A stretch of DNA of 64,000 nucleotides from Cosmopolites sordidus (taxonomy: Eukaryota > Arthropoda > Insecta > Coleoptera > Curculionidae): NCBI GenBank assembly GCA_031761425.1, contig JARFXV010000584.1, positions 496,001 to 560,000 on the forward strand, given 5' to 3'. Under the pieces are notes generated by a model that saw only the letters and a program-made list of their open reading frames with translations, ran no database searches and was not told the DNA's origin. Of this stretch, positions 11,591 through 21,312 are shown one piece after another. A program made the position numbers and the translations under genes. Positions within the stretch are counted from its first letter, which is position 1, and each line of letters starts with the position of its first letter.

Positions 11591-11960
11591 ACCAGAATAA
11601 CTAAAGCTATTTCCTCATCTTTCTCACAACATTTCTATTCGATTTTTGTGAAATGACGGTGATTTTGAAGTAAAATATTCTTCGAGTACAGTTTTGATAG
11701 CTGTCGAAGAATGATATTTTTTTCCACGAAGAAAATGTTACATATATCTAAAACGATAGTATCATCTGAGACGGTACACCATCACGAAAATACGGTGGAT
11801 GAGATAGTACTACCAGCCTATCCCTTTGATTTTTTTCATGACTGATTCTTGAGTGATTCTGGCACTTTGAGGTCTTGCACTGCCACGCTGCAGAATATCT
11901 TGTAGATTAACTAGGTTTGGTCGCTTTTGAATCAAAGCCTATCAAGCTAAGTAAAATAGT
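11591..11960 (-). pseudogene. mariner transposase C-terminal half (second mariner)
   Basis: Minus-strand frames give ALIQKRPNLVNLQDILQ, GSARPQSARITQESV (the DNARPHxAR box with the catalytic aspartate replaced by serine), GIGW, LSHPPYF (the PPYSPD box), then KKISFFDSYQNCTRR-type and RERW-like C-terminal text after frameshifts. The loss of the second aspartate and several stops make it inactive. It is distinct from the neighbouring mariner at 10690-11300. Confidence 0.7.
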
Positions 11961-12384
11961 AAAATAGTATTTAACACTTCTGGTTTAATTAAGATTCAGA
12001 ATAATAGTAAATAATTTTTGTAAAACCGCACCATACTAACACCAGCACTTTTTCCAGGGTGAGAGCTTGGTTTTTAAGTGAAGAAAAGTTGTTCTCATGA
12101 TGTCAACCATCGTTTTTGCTTATGTGGATTGCTGTACATAATTTACTTTTACTCTTCAGTAACAATTTGTCGAAGAAAAGGATCTCTGCTTAACTTGAAC
12201 AAACATGCACTACAAATGCTTGCACGTTAAAATTTGTTTTCAACTGAAAGCTCCCACATTTCTTCTTTTTGCACTTTGTTCAATTATTTTATATACTGTT
12301 GTATTATGTAACCATGAATTATTAAGCGTTGTGGCTAATTCCTGGATGGTTTGTTTGGAATCAGCTTCAAATAAGTTAAAGAAA

Positions 12385-12800
12385 TGACAAAGAAAACTAA
12401 TACAAGAATCTTCAACACAAACTTTAAAAGTGTACTGCTCTATGGCAGTGTGTCGTGGATATTAAATAAAAAAGGACACTCGGAAAAAAACAAGTTTTCG
12501 TTAATAAATGCCCACGAAGAATTATTAAAGTATACTGGACCAAAATAATTTTTTATTTTTTTAAGTGACTATTAGTGGCTGAAAATGGAGATAGATAGGG
12601 GATACACTCACGAAAAATAACTGTGATAGAACCAGACAAAGCCTGAATTGCAACCTGAAAGACAAACTTGGATAAGAATGATTCAATCATATTCAATAGT
12701 ACAACCTGACTAGCTGGGAATGCAGCGAATTAAACACACTGTCTCAGAATCAAAGAGTTTGTTGACATGATTTGTGCTTCAGAAGTGTGGGGAGAAACTA
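12385..12800 (+). pseudogene. RTE-like LINE reverse transcriptase C-terminal fragment
   Basis: From 12385 the frame reads MTKKTNTRIFNTNFKSVLLYGSVSWILN. The block 'xRIFNxNxKSVLLYGSExW' is the conserved thumb motif of RTE-like insect LINEs, with V in place of the usual E or T. Further decayed words follow in other frames (a KPELQPERQTWIRM stretch near 12640). It is inactive and 5'-truncated. Confidence 0.65.
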
Positions 12801-12860
12801 GCTAACTCGAAGAATGAAAATGGAACTATAGGACAAATTGCGTTACTCCTCTAGACGTGA

Positions 12861-13288
12861 AAAAAGTAACTCGAAGGAACTCATACTGAAGATGCAACAG
12901 GTGTTCGCTTACTTTCCTTCGAAAGGGAAAGCCAACAGTGTTGCCAAATCGAACGCCACAAATCTCATTACTTTATTTTCTCACCTTTTACTCACGGGCC
13001 TTTAAAATTAAAAATTAATATATATTATATAATACAAATTAATGAATCTTGAAAGTTAGTTTTTTTGGTTGTTGCGAAAAATGAGTTTATTTTTGAGTTT
13101 ATATCTAACACTTTAGTTTATTTAGTGACTATTTACACTACAAGAATTAATTATATTTCAAAAACGGTGTAGTAGATGAAAAAATTTGTAGAACATATAC
13201 AAAGTTAATTTTGTTTAAGGGGCATTAAACACTGAACAACTAAATACAGAAAGGATATATGTATTTCAATAATAAATAATTAATAAAG

Positions 13289-13292
<4 letters not shown>
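12861..13292. other. Non-coding stretch
   Basis: AT-rich sequence without a recognisable feature, ending at a (TA)n tract. Confidence 0.5.

Positions 13293-13369
<77 letters not shown>
13293..13369. repeat. (TA)n microsatellite, 77 bp
   Basis: An uninterrupted TA dinucleotide tract. Confidence 0.98.
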
Positions 13370-13373
<4 letters not shown>

Positions 13374-13734
13374 TAAACACTAACTCGGTGTAAGATGCAA
13401 CTGATTACCTAACCAATTATTGAAAATGATATGATTTTATAACAGAAGATTCCAATTTCTTATTAACTTCTTGTCGAATTGGGCCAATAAAAGACACTTT
13501 ACTCTTTGAAAAATAGGCTTTTTTAAATTAATTTAAATCTCTACAGTAACGATAATTATAGAATAATTTATTGTTTTAAACAACTGTAAACTTTTATCAG
13601 TTTCTTGTTTCTATTCATACTCTCCTACGCCACTGCCAAACCGGAAACAGTAGTCGGCCATATGCAGCTACCATTCCGATCCCTCTTACAGGATCATATG
13701 CTCCTTTCTGTAGTTTTATATTCAAAGATTTTAG

Positions 13735-13990
13735 ACAAAGGGTTCATAAAGGCTAATTCTGATAACATACCTGCTGAGGATATTTTTATGGTCACAGATT
13801 TATAATATTAAATTATATTTTTATTATACTAACTTGATGTTAACTTATAAAAAGAACAATAAGTTTGTTTTTTTAAACGCAATTAGTATTTTTTTAAATG
13901 AATATTAATAAATTTATGTTGATATTATAGGTGATTGTAAAATCACTAATGCTACGCAATGATAATAATAGTCTGTAAACGGCAACGGCG
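13735..13990 (+). repeat. Dispersed repeat alpha, copy 1
   Basis: About 250 bp similar to 38765-39015. Shared words include GGTTCATAAA, GCTAATTCTGATAA, CCTGCTG, GATATTTTTATGGTC, AGATTTATAATATTAAATT and AATAGTCTGTAAA. It is non-coding in both copies. Each copy is followed at some distance by a second shared segment (14930-15175 and 39239-39500), so both probably belong to the left part of one transposon. Confidence 0.75.
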
Positions 13991-14929
13991 GTATTTGTTT
14001 TTATAATAGTTTGATTATTTTCATTGAAGTTTGAAATACTTTTAAAACCACTACACTAAACTTTATTAACAATAACAATATTACAACAACAATTTAACAA
14101 TAACACTAGTTTCAAAAAAAATCCACCTATACTACATTATTGCTTCAATTAAGGTTTTTAGGATTCTTAAAATTATGGCTATTTTTTGCCTTACATATTT
14201 TACAAACTATCACGCTAGATTCTTAAGTTAATAATATTTGCAAATATAAATTAATTTAGTTGCTAACTATCTATAATGCATGATCAGCCAGAGATTTCCC
14301 AAATAAAAGAAGCCACGTAACTAATTTTTTTTTGAGTGGAAAACTTTTAGTCATACAAATTTCTGTACTCTTCGACTATCTACAAATGAGATTATCCTGC
14401 AAAAATTTCATAAGTATAAGACTTTTCATATACGATCACCTTTCAAATTGGTAGTCGAATTTTGTTGAATTGAATAATATTATTCGTATCCTACCAAATA
14501 GACGATCCTGTAGGGCTTTCTTATTATTAATACCCTCAGTTGTGGACTCGGGCACGCAGGAATATCCCTTCTTACAAATCTGGCAGGTTAATTTGTTTTC
14601 CCTACATGAATTATGTAATATAAATAAAAGTTATAAAAACGAATGCAAAAAATAAAAAGAACCCTAATCTACTTTCAATATTTCATTCTGAACATACCTT
14701 TGAGCCTCCATATCTTATGTAAAGATATATGAGTATAACGTCAAAAACAGCACCGACAACCTAAATAGCAATTAAAAGCAAGTATATTTTCTAATCGCTA
14801 GCAAACTAACAAATGCAGTGAAAGATATAGATTAAACTTATAGAACAACGACTAAGATCGATAAATTGTTTTATTTGCCCCAGACTCCGATTCATTCCGA
14901 ACGTTTTTTTCGGAAAGAGCGCCAAAGAA
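13991..14929. other. Non-coding stretch between two repeat segments
   Basis: No gene is recognisable. It may be internal sequence of the same repeat element, absent from the second copy. Confidence 0.4.
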
Positions 14930-15128
14930 AATTTCAGAAAACTTTTGAATTGTTCCGAGCCGACCCGATATTGGTGATATTGGCTTTCGTTATCATTGTG
15001 AAATCGCAGACCTTCGAGGTTTTTTCCGGGCTGTCGCCGCGTCATCGGTACTAGGTTTAATTTTTTTTTCAATTTGATATAATTTTTTAATTATAAAGAA
15101 AAAAATAGTTTTGTTATAAAACTTATAT
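14930..15128 (+). repeat. Upstream flank of family A transposon, shared with 39239-39500
   Basis: Shared words with the other copy: GAATTGTTCCGAGxCGACC, TTTTTTCCGGG-like, CGCGTCATxGGTACTAGGTTTAAT, TTTCAATTTxATATAA and AATAGTTTTGxTATAAAA. The similarity runs directly into the start of the family A transposase (TKK then CAAAACCCCAA), which supports reading it as the element's 5' end. Confidence 0.65.
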
Positions 15129-16075
15129 ATGATGTTTTCATTTATGACAAAAAAAATCAAAACCCCAATACAACAACGCGTTAAAATTGTTGAATTATTT
15201 TTTGAAAATGGGCGTTCTGTGAATGTTTTTAGAATTAGAATATTACATAATGTTTACTGTTTGCACTATTAATCAAAATTCAAAAATTTCAAGAAAGTGG
15301 TTGAGAGGAAGATTAAAGAAGACCAATATATAGTCATTGTGATCGTTCATAAGAGCATATTGATTTGGTGCGTGAAAGTGTTGCTGAAGACCCACAAATT
15401 TCTATTAGTCGGCGTTCATCACAAGTTGGACTCAGTAAATCCATAACATGGCGTATTTTGCGAAAGGATTTAGCTCTGAAGGTATATAAGGCCCAAATAA
15501 CAAAGGAACTAAAACCACTGGATTATTCAAAAACTTGTGCTTTTGTCAATAGGATCAAAGAACAAAGAGATGATTTTTCTGAAAAAAATCATATTTTTAG
15601 ATCAAACACATTTTAAAATTGGTGGCTATGTTAATAGATACAATGGCCGCATTTGGCGTGAGAATAATCGACGATTGATTCATGAGAAACCTTTACATCC
15701 TAAACGAGTCACTGTTTGATATACATTATGGTCAGGAGGTATAATTGGACCGTATTTCTTTCAGAATGCTGTAACTGAATGGTGTTCTATATCGTGAGAT
15801 GTAAACTGTTTTTTTTTTGGGCTGAATTGAATAGTATTGATCTGGATGATATGTGGTTTCAACAGGATGGCGCTATATTTTACTCTGTTATTGAAACAAC
15901 TGATTTACTGAGAGAAAAGTTTCCTACATGAGTTATTAAAGAATGTAAGAAACGGTGATGTTAATTGGCCACCAATATCATATGATTTGATACCGTTGGA
16001 CTATTTTCTTTGGGGTTACGTGAAAAGCCAGGTCTATAAGAACAATCCACAATCGATTCCTCAAATACTTACTTG
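15129..16075 (+). pseudogene. Tc1/mariner (IS630) transposase, family A, nearly full length
   Basis: The start chosen is the ATG at 15129. It reads TKKIKTPIQQRVKIVELFFENGRSV, matching the copy at 4660-5402. After frameshifts come RRSSQVGLSKSITWRILRKDL, KELKPLDYSK and KKIIFLDQTHFKIGGYVN, where the first catalytic aspartate is present but the neighbouring glutamate is changed. Then come RIWRENNRRLIHEKPLHPKRVTV, GGIIGPYFFQNAVT, DDMWFQQDGA in a shifted frame (second aspartate) and WPPISYDLIPLDYFLWGYV (third aspartate). Several stops and frameshifts exclude activity. The right end is cut off where a minus-strand LINE begins. Confidence 0.85.
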
Positions 16076-16079
16076 CTTA

Positions 16080-16860
16080 ATCTTTCTTCTTAATACCCGG
16101 AGGTGTCGAGGCGAAATTACATTTTATGTGTTAGTGAAGTTTCTCCATAATTTATGGTCCTTAGCCAGGTTAACTGTTTCCTGCCATGTTTTGCCTCTTC
16201 TTTGAATTTTTTCTATGATATCCGTATTCTATGTCTTGCCCTGCCTTCCTCTTTTGTTCTTTCCCATCGCTCTAGCTTCCCAAACTTTCTTGGTTTAATC
16301 CATTGTGTTTAGATGACCGAACCCTCTGAGTTTTTGCTCTTCTATTTTTACTTATTTCCAAGTTGTCACTGACTATGTTTTTCCTGATCTTGTCTATTCT
16401 TTTTATTCCCTGCATCTTATGAAGATATCTCATTTCTACCGCTTGAACTCTACTCTTTTGCCGTTCATTCAAGACCCAATTTTCGCATCCATATGTTAGT
16501 GTGAGGATATATATATCGTTTAAAATATTTTTGATTCCGTTTTTTTGGATATTTGTTTGTTTTTTAAGAGACCTCTGCTAAGCGATTGGAGCAATCTTCA
16601 TGTTTTCGCCAGTCTGATGTTCAGTTCATCGTCCTGGTTTCCCTTATTATTAATAATAGTACCTAAGTAGTTATACTTTTCAGTGTGTTTAATTTCCATG
16701 CTGTTTAAGGTTATTGTTCTCCCCTTGCAATGTTCTTGGTTATTTATCAATATCATGATCTGTGTCTTATTTTCATTGATGTGCAGTCTAAACTTTTCAG
16801 CTACTTTGTTCCATACTCCTATGTTGAATTTCTATTTTTTTCTCAGATTCTGTCATGAGA
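16080..16860 (-). pseudogene. RTE-like LINE reverse transcriptase C-terminal fragment
   Basis: Minus-strand text, with frameshifts: INENKTQIMI near 16770, EIKHTEKYNYLGTIINNKGNQDDELNIRL, then TYGCENWVLNERQKSRVQAVEMRYLHKMQGIKRIDKIR around 16495-16380, and a lysine/arginine-rich tail with GKEQKRKAGQ. These are the post-catalytic and C-terminal blocks of an RTE-like LINE. The 3' end lies on the left, against the family A transposon. Catalytic boxes are absent. Confidence 0.75.
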
Positions 16861-16964
16861 AATATATCGTCTTTAAAATATGTAGGAATAAATTTAAGAA
16901 ATACTACGTAGGATGGACAAAGATGAAACCAGTTAATGTAGAAATTCATTTTCAATGAATCCTT

Positions 16965-17105
16965 CAAATAGAGGGTGACATTATTCGAGTCATTGGTGAG
17001 ATAGGCCTCACAGTTATGCCAAAATGTCATCCAAAATTTTGATAAAAGAGTGGTCTGTGGAAATGGTGGTCATTTGGCAGATATTGCTTTTCGTTTTTAA
17101 ATATC
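16965..17105 (+). pseudogene. Tc1/mariner transposase C-terminal tail
   Basis: One frame reads LCQNVIQNFDKRVVCGNGGHLADIAFRF and then stop. The 'C-terminal GGHLxDIxF' ending is typical of IS630-type insect transposases. Two stops lie upstream in the frame. No other part of the element is seen directly upstream. Confidence 0.6.
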
Positions 17106-17404
17106 ATACACTTTGGTTCAATTATCAATAAAAGTTTTTTAAAACATTGCAAATTCTCTGTTTTACTCAAGAATTTAATAAACCGCTCAATTAGAAAGGA
17201 GCATCATTTGATGAACTACTACTGATGTTCAGCGATTTGAATAATATTCGGAGGTATTTTTTAAATAAGGTTCGTTTGTGAAGGAGAGTGAGAATGACGC
17301 ACAATAACCGCAGTGCGCTTGCGCGTCTGCTCCCAGCATGCTTTCCGCCCGTTTAGGTGCAATTTTCAGTCGTATCGTCTGTCTGATGAGCTGTAGAAGT
17401 TTAT

Positions 17405-18010
17405 AATGTTTAAGAAAATTGAGTCGCCAGCCGACTGTGAGATATGATCTGTAATTCGATTCTTGAGTGCAAGGTAAGACATCTGCATCAAGGCAGTAGT
17501 CGAAATTCACCGTCAATTTGTAAGGTTTACGGTGATAAAGTAATGGATGACAGTAAAGTTTAAAGTGGGTAAGAATGTGTAAGGACGGGCGGGTTAATGT
17601 GCATGATGAGCCCACGACCTTCTCTGATTTTTGAAGATTTGGTTTGTGATTTGGAAAAGAAAATTTGAGAGAACTGACGATTCACGATTTCAAGGTTATC
17701 AAGTGAATTTCCACAGATTTTAAGGTCAGTTTTGTACACCACTGTTTCGGAGAAAGTTAATTTTCGAATATTGTGTTATCGGTGGATTCCAAGACTGTTT
17801 TCTGACGATCGCAAAATAAAGAGATTGGGCTGTGTTTTATCGTTTTTGATTCGAAACAATCAGGAAGCAACAGTTAGTGAAATGGCGACACAAATTGTCT
17901 CCAACCAGAGTGAACGCCAAACAGACAATTTCAGCACGACCGATTATTTAATTTTTTTTTGGGGACAGGAAAAGGATTTTGTTAGTGGATTTTATGCTGA
18001 GATGCACAAC
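17405..18010 (+). pseudogene. mariner transposase N-terminal half
   Basis: It starts with MFKKIESPADCEI at 17405, the standard N-terminus of one large mariner subgroup, followed by SVIRFLSAR and, after frameshifts, EIHRQ. From about 17740 it reads EKVNFRILCYRWIPRLFSDDRKIKRLGCVLSFLIR, the WVPxxL block and the region before the first aspartate. The first-aspartate box itself is not convincing, and the catalytic half is missing. It runs into an opposite-strand transposon piece near 18000. Confidence 0.75.
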
Positions 18011-18215
18011 AATCAATTCTGATACGTGAACATCCTGGTGGTAATTCTGGATAAGCCCCTTAGAACGGCGCGGAACAGACACATTACTATTCTCGGTAAC
18101 ACTTTCACGAACAGCCGCGATCTTTTCTTTATTATGGTCACTACGAAGCCGTGAAGGTGGCTTTTGGTCATGAGGCCCAAACTCACGTTCAAACTTATCT
18201 ATCTGTACTAATCAT
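18000..18215 (-). pseudogene. Tc1/mariner-type helix-turn-helix fragment
   Basis: Minus strand: DKFEREFGPHDQKPPSR, then RSDHNKEKIAAVRESVTENSNVSVPRRSKGL. The pattern 'KFxxxFG...R...IAAVxxSVxExPxxSxxRRSxxLG' is the linker and second helix-turn-helix of an IS630-type transposase. It is short, and the family is distinct from the neighbours. Confidence 0.5.
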
Positions 18216-18222
18216 TGCCAAC

Positions 18223-18226
<4 letters not shown>

Positions 18227-18292
<66 letters not shown>
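18227..18292. repeat. (TA)n microsatellite, 66 bp
   Basis: An uninterrupted TA tract. Confidence 0.98.
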
Positions 18293-18294
<2 letters not shown>

Positions 18295-18997
18295 TAAATT
18301 TATTTAAAATACTACTACTGATAGTTACTAATTTGAGTAATATGTACTTTGATTCGAAAAAATTAATGTATATTCCAATGATCCTTCATGCACTGCCAAT
18401 ATTAATGTATACAATTTATACAACATTCTACTGATATTTAAGGGTTTGATTCATTTATGAATTAGTACACACAATTAACACATAATATTTAAATGAACCA
18501 CTATTGATATTTAACGAATGGAATAATATATGCTTTGACACGAAGGAACTTTAAAGTCATCTCCAATGGTGCTTCATGATGGAATTCCATTATTTCTAGT
18601 GGTTCATAAAATAATTCATTTACTATGGGAATCTATAAATCTTGTATCAATTCTAGTAATGAGAGAAATATAAAGTTTTCTCTCCATTGACTGGATCGAT
18701 AATAAGATCAGATTCCGTATTCTACTAATGGGCTTTGAATCCTGGACGAGATTTACAACGATGATCGCGATCGCCAAAGAACTTTGCCCCTGCTTTTACA
18801 AATTTTCGTTCTGACACCGTACCAGTGACCTGGGGAGTCGATCGTGCTCTGTTCTTAATAGTGCCATCGGTTAGATTTTTATCGATTCTCACCGAGCGGC
18901 GATCTATAAAAATTATTAATTGCTAATAATCTTTAACCTATTGCGTCGATAAGCTTCGAGCCAAGTATGCATCATTGTCACGACGGAACGACCGGAA
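18293..18997. other. Non-coding stretch
   Basis: No gene is recognisable. A locally GC-richer part (about 18740-18960) precedes the repeat at 18998 and may belong to it. Confidence 0.45.
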
Positions 18998-19250
18998 TAA
19001 AATATTCTCTGCCAAATATTTCTAATTGGAAGTTTTTTTTTTCTGCTGCTTTCGAGGCTGAAGCCGAGATGAATCACCTAAGATTGGATATGGCGTTTAG
19101 CGATAAAATTTCGATTGACGTTAGGCGTGTTGACCTTTGTCCGGAGACTAGATGAGATGTCGAAAACGTGGATTCTTTTTTAGGGATTACCTTATCAAAA
19201 ATGACCCATAAACTAACTCTATGGTAATTTGACCATCAGTGGTCAAAGTT
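18998..19250 (+). repeat. Dispersed repeat beta, copy 1
   Basis: About 250 bp similar to 27813-28055. Shared words: CTGCCAAATATTT, GATCGACGTTAGGCGTGTTGACC (one base differs), GGTGACTA/GGAGACTA, ATGTCGAAAAC, TGAATTCTT and TTTATCAxAAATGA. The open frame through it is not conserved in the other copy, so it is probably non-coding. Confidence 0.75.
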
Positions 19251-19784
19251 TAACTTTTATAGTTCATTGTTAATTACTGATTTGAAAAAATGATATCACT
19301 TGTTTTATGCATATCTTCAGTGATGAGGTAGATATGCTGGATTGGGTAATATACTTCATCTAAGTTGTAATTGTTTTTGATAAGTAACCAAATATGAGTA
19401 GAGCCAAAAATTAACATGGTAAAACCCTAAAATTCTGCATTTATCAGTTTTGGATTCATTCTGTGAATGGCTGGATAAAATCGGCTTTATCAGTTAATTT
19501 ATTCAACTAGCAATAATGTGCATACTATTGGGATATTTAATAACTTTTAAATTATTCATCATCATTCACATATTTCTAACCTAAGTTTTCTGGATTTGAC
19601 GAAACTGATTGGAATTATTAGGTCTTCAACTTAATTCTCGATCCCGTTATTTCAAGGACTGCAGAACTTAATCGAATCAATTTTTTTTCGCAGTATATTC
19701 TTTTAAAGCGCATCTTTCAGCTTCAAAACAAGGTAAAATATTCGAACCTAATGTAGCTATAACCTGAAAAATCAGTCATGGACG
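19251..19784. other. Non-coding stretch
   Basis: AT-rich sequence without a recognisable feature. Confidence 0.5.
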
Positions 19785-20255
19785 CGATTTCGTTCGAAAA
19801 GTAACACTTGAGCCTTCTTTCGCCTCTCAACTGACAAAAAATGCTGCGGAGACTCAGGAGATGATTTCTGCGGTTTTAGGAGATAATACTGTTTCTCACA
19901 GTATTTGTAAGAGGTGGTTCCAACAATTCCGAATTGCAAATTTTTCTGAAGTAATGCAGAACATCTGGGATAGCCAAAAAAGTGAGGGATAAAGAATTGG
20001 AAGCACTGCTGGAAGAACATTCTCGTCGTACACCGTTAAAGCTCGGACAGGAACTCGGAGTACCACTCCAAGCTATTTCTAAACATTTACACAAGCTCAG
20101 GAAAAGAAAAGTCGTGGGGTGTCTATGAAGTCACAAATTACAATAAGATTAGATACTTTGATGCTGTGTCATTCACTTTAGATTTTAGAAAAAGAAGTTC
20201 TTGTGTAAGAGTGTGACGTGTGGCGAGAACTGGATCCTCCGCAGTAATCAAAGTA
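19785..20255 (+). pseudogene. mariner transposase N-terminal half
   Basis: The frame reads LTKNAAETQEMISAVLGDNTVSHSICKRWFQQFRIANFS, the mariner helix-turn-helix region. After a frameshift it continues VRDKELEALLEEHSRRTPLKLGQELGVPLQAISKHLHKLRK, then IRYFDAVSF- and FRKRSS-like words and a decayed VTCDE box near 20210. The second and third aspartates are absent. It ends near 20255 without a visible terminal repeat. Confidence 0.8.
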
Positions 20256-20579
20256 CTTTTCTTATAAATATATGTTAAAGGTAATTAAAAAGGCCGGAAA
20301 TTAAGTTGAGAGCCTAATACTCAAAATTGTAAATTACTCTTTACGGTGAAGATAAGGACGTTATGGTTAAGGTAAGGTAAGGACTTTAAAAAACGTGTTA
20401 ACTTTTAGTCTTAAACCTTCATCTACTTTGAAATGATGTAACTGTGTTGAAATGATGTAAGTGTAAGTTAGCTAAGTTTGTTGCTGTACAAGCCAGGGTT
20501 GCAGCAGATGAAAATTTATCGAGTTCTCCATATTCTGAAATACAGGGTCCGGCAGGAGATATGGTGTTTTTGAAGCGAC

Positions 20580-21286
20580 TGTTACGCGCGGCAGTGTCGA
20601 GCGAATGTTTTCAGGATGGTTGAAATCTACTCGTTCCGGGCTGCCATGTCAGTAGGCATGGAGCCATGGTCTGCAACACTTTTGTTGAAACTGGTCGTTC
20701 TGTTGTGCTCACACTGCGACGATTTCGAAATCATTTTAACGTTGGTTGGGTGCGACAAGCGATGGAAAACAGCCCTCGCCGTTCAGCTGTACGTCACGCT
20801 CGCGCTCTTGTTTGATGTGCCGTATCTCGAACTAGCATTATCGGGCCGTAGTTTTTTCGTGAAAACGGACGAACAGTGTCTGCGAACACAGATCGCTAAC
20901 TCGCCATGATACATGATTATTTTCTGCCAGAACTAACAAGACGACGCATTAACCTCAATACACTTTGCCATACATCAAGTACAACAATGGCCTTTTTAAG
21001 GGAATATTTCCCTGAGCGCCTTATTTCGGTGCGTGGTAATGTGGAATGGCCACCTGGGTCACCACACTTTTCAGCTTGTGACTACTTTTTATGGGGCTAC
21101 TTAAAATTCAAAGCTTACATAGACAAACCGCGAACTCTTGATACTCTTTCCGAAACAATAATGCGCGAAATTGAAAAGATTCCTCGTGTCCAGCTCGAAA
21201 GGAGTATGGACGATTTTGCTACCCTTCTACAAGAATGCCTAGACAAAAATGGACACCACCTAACTGATGTGATTTTTCGCACCTGA
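20580..21286 (+). pseudogene. Tc1/mariner (IS630) transposase, family C, with internal deletions
   Basis: It contains an N-terminal helix-turn-helix (ETGRSVVLTLRRFRNHFNV, near 20687-20745) and then, after a deletion, MENSPRRSAVRHARAL. Another jump leads to the region before the second aspartate (RTQIANSP, then MIHDYFLPELTRRRINLNT). The residues WFQQDGATAH expected next are replaced by LCHTSS, so the second aspartate is lost. The C-terminal 126 residues from 20906 are open: FPERLISVRGNVEWPPGSPHFSACDYFLWGYLK holds the third aspartate, and the end NGHHLTDVIFRT is the usual terminus. The conserved C-terminus next to a broken N-terminus shows an inactive internally deleted copy. Confidence 0.8.
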
Positions 21287-21312
21287 CTGTGTGATTATTA
21301 GTGATTATTATT

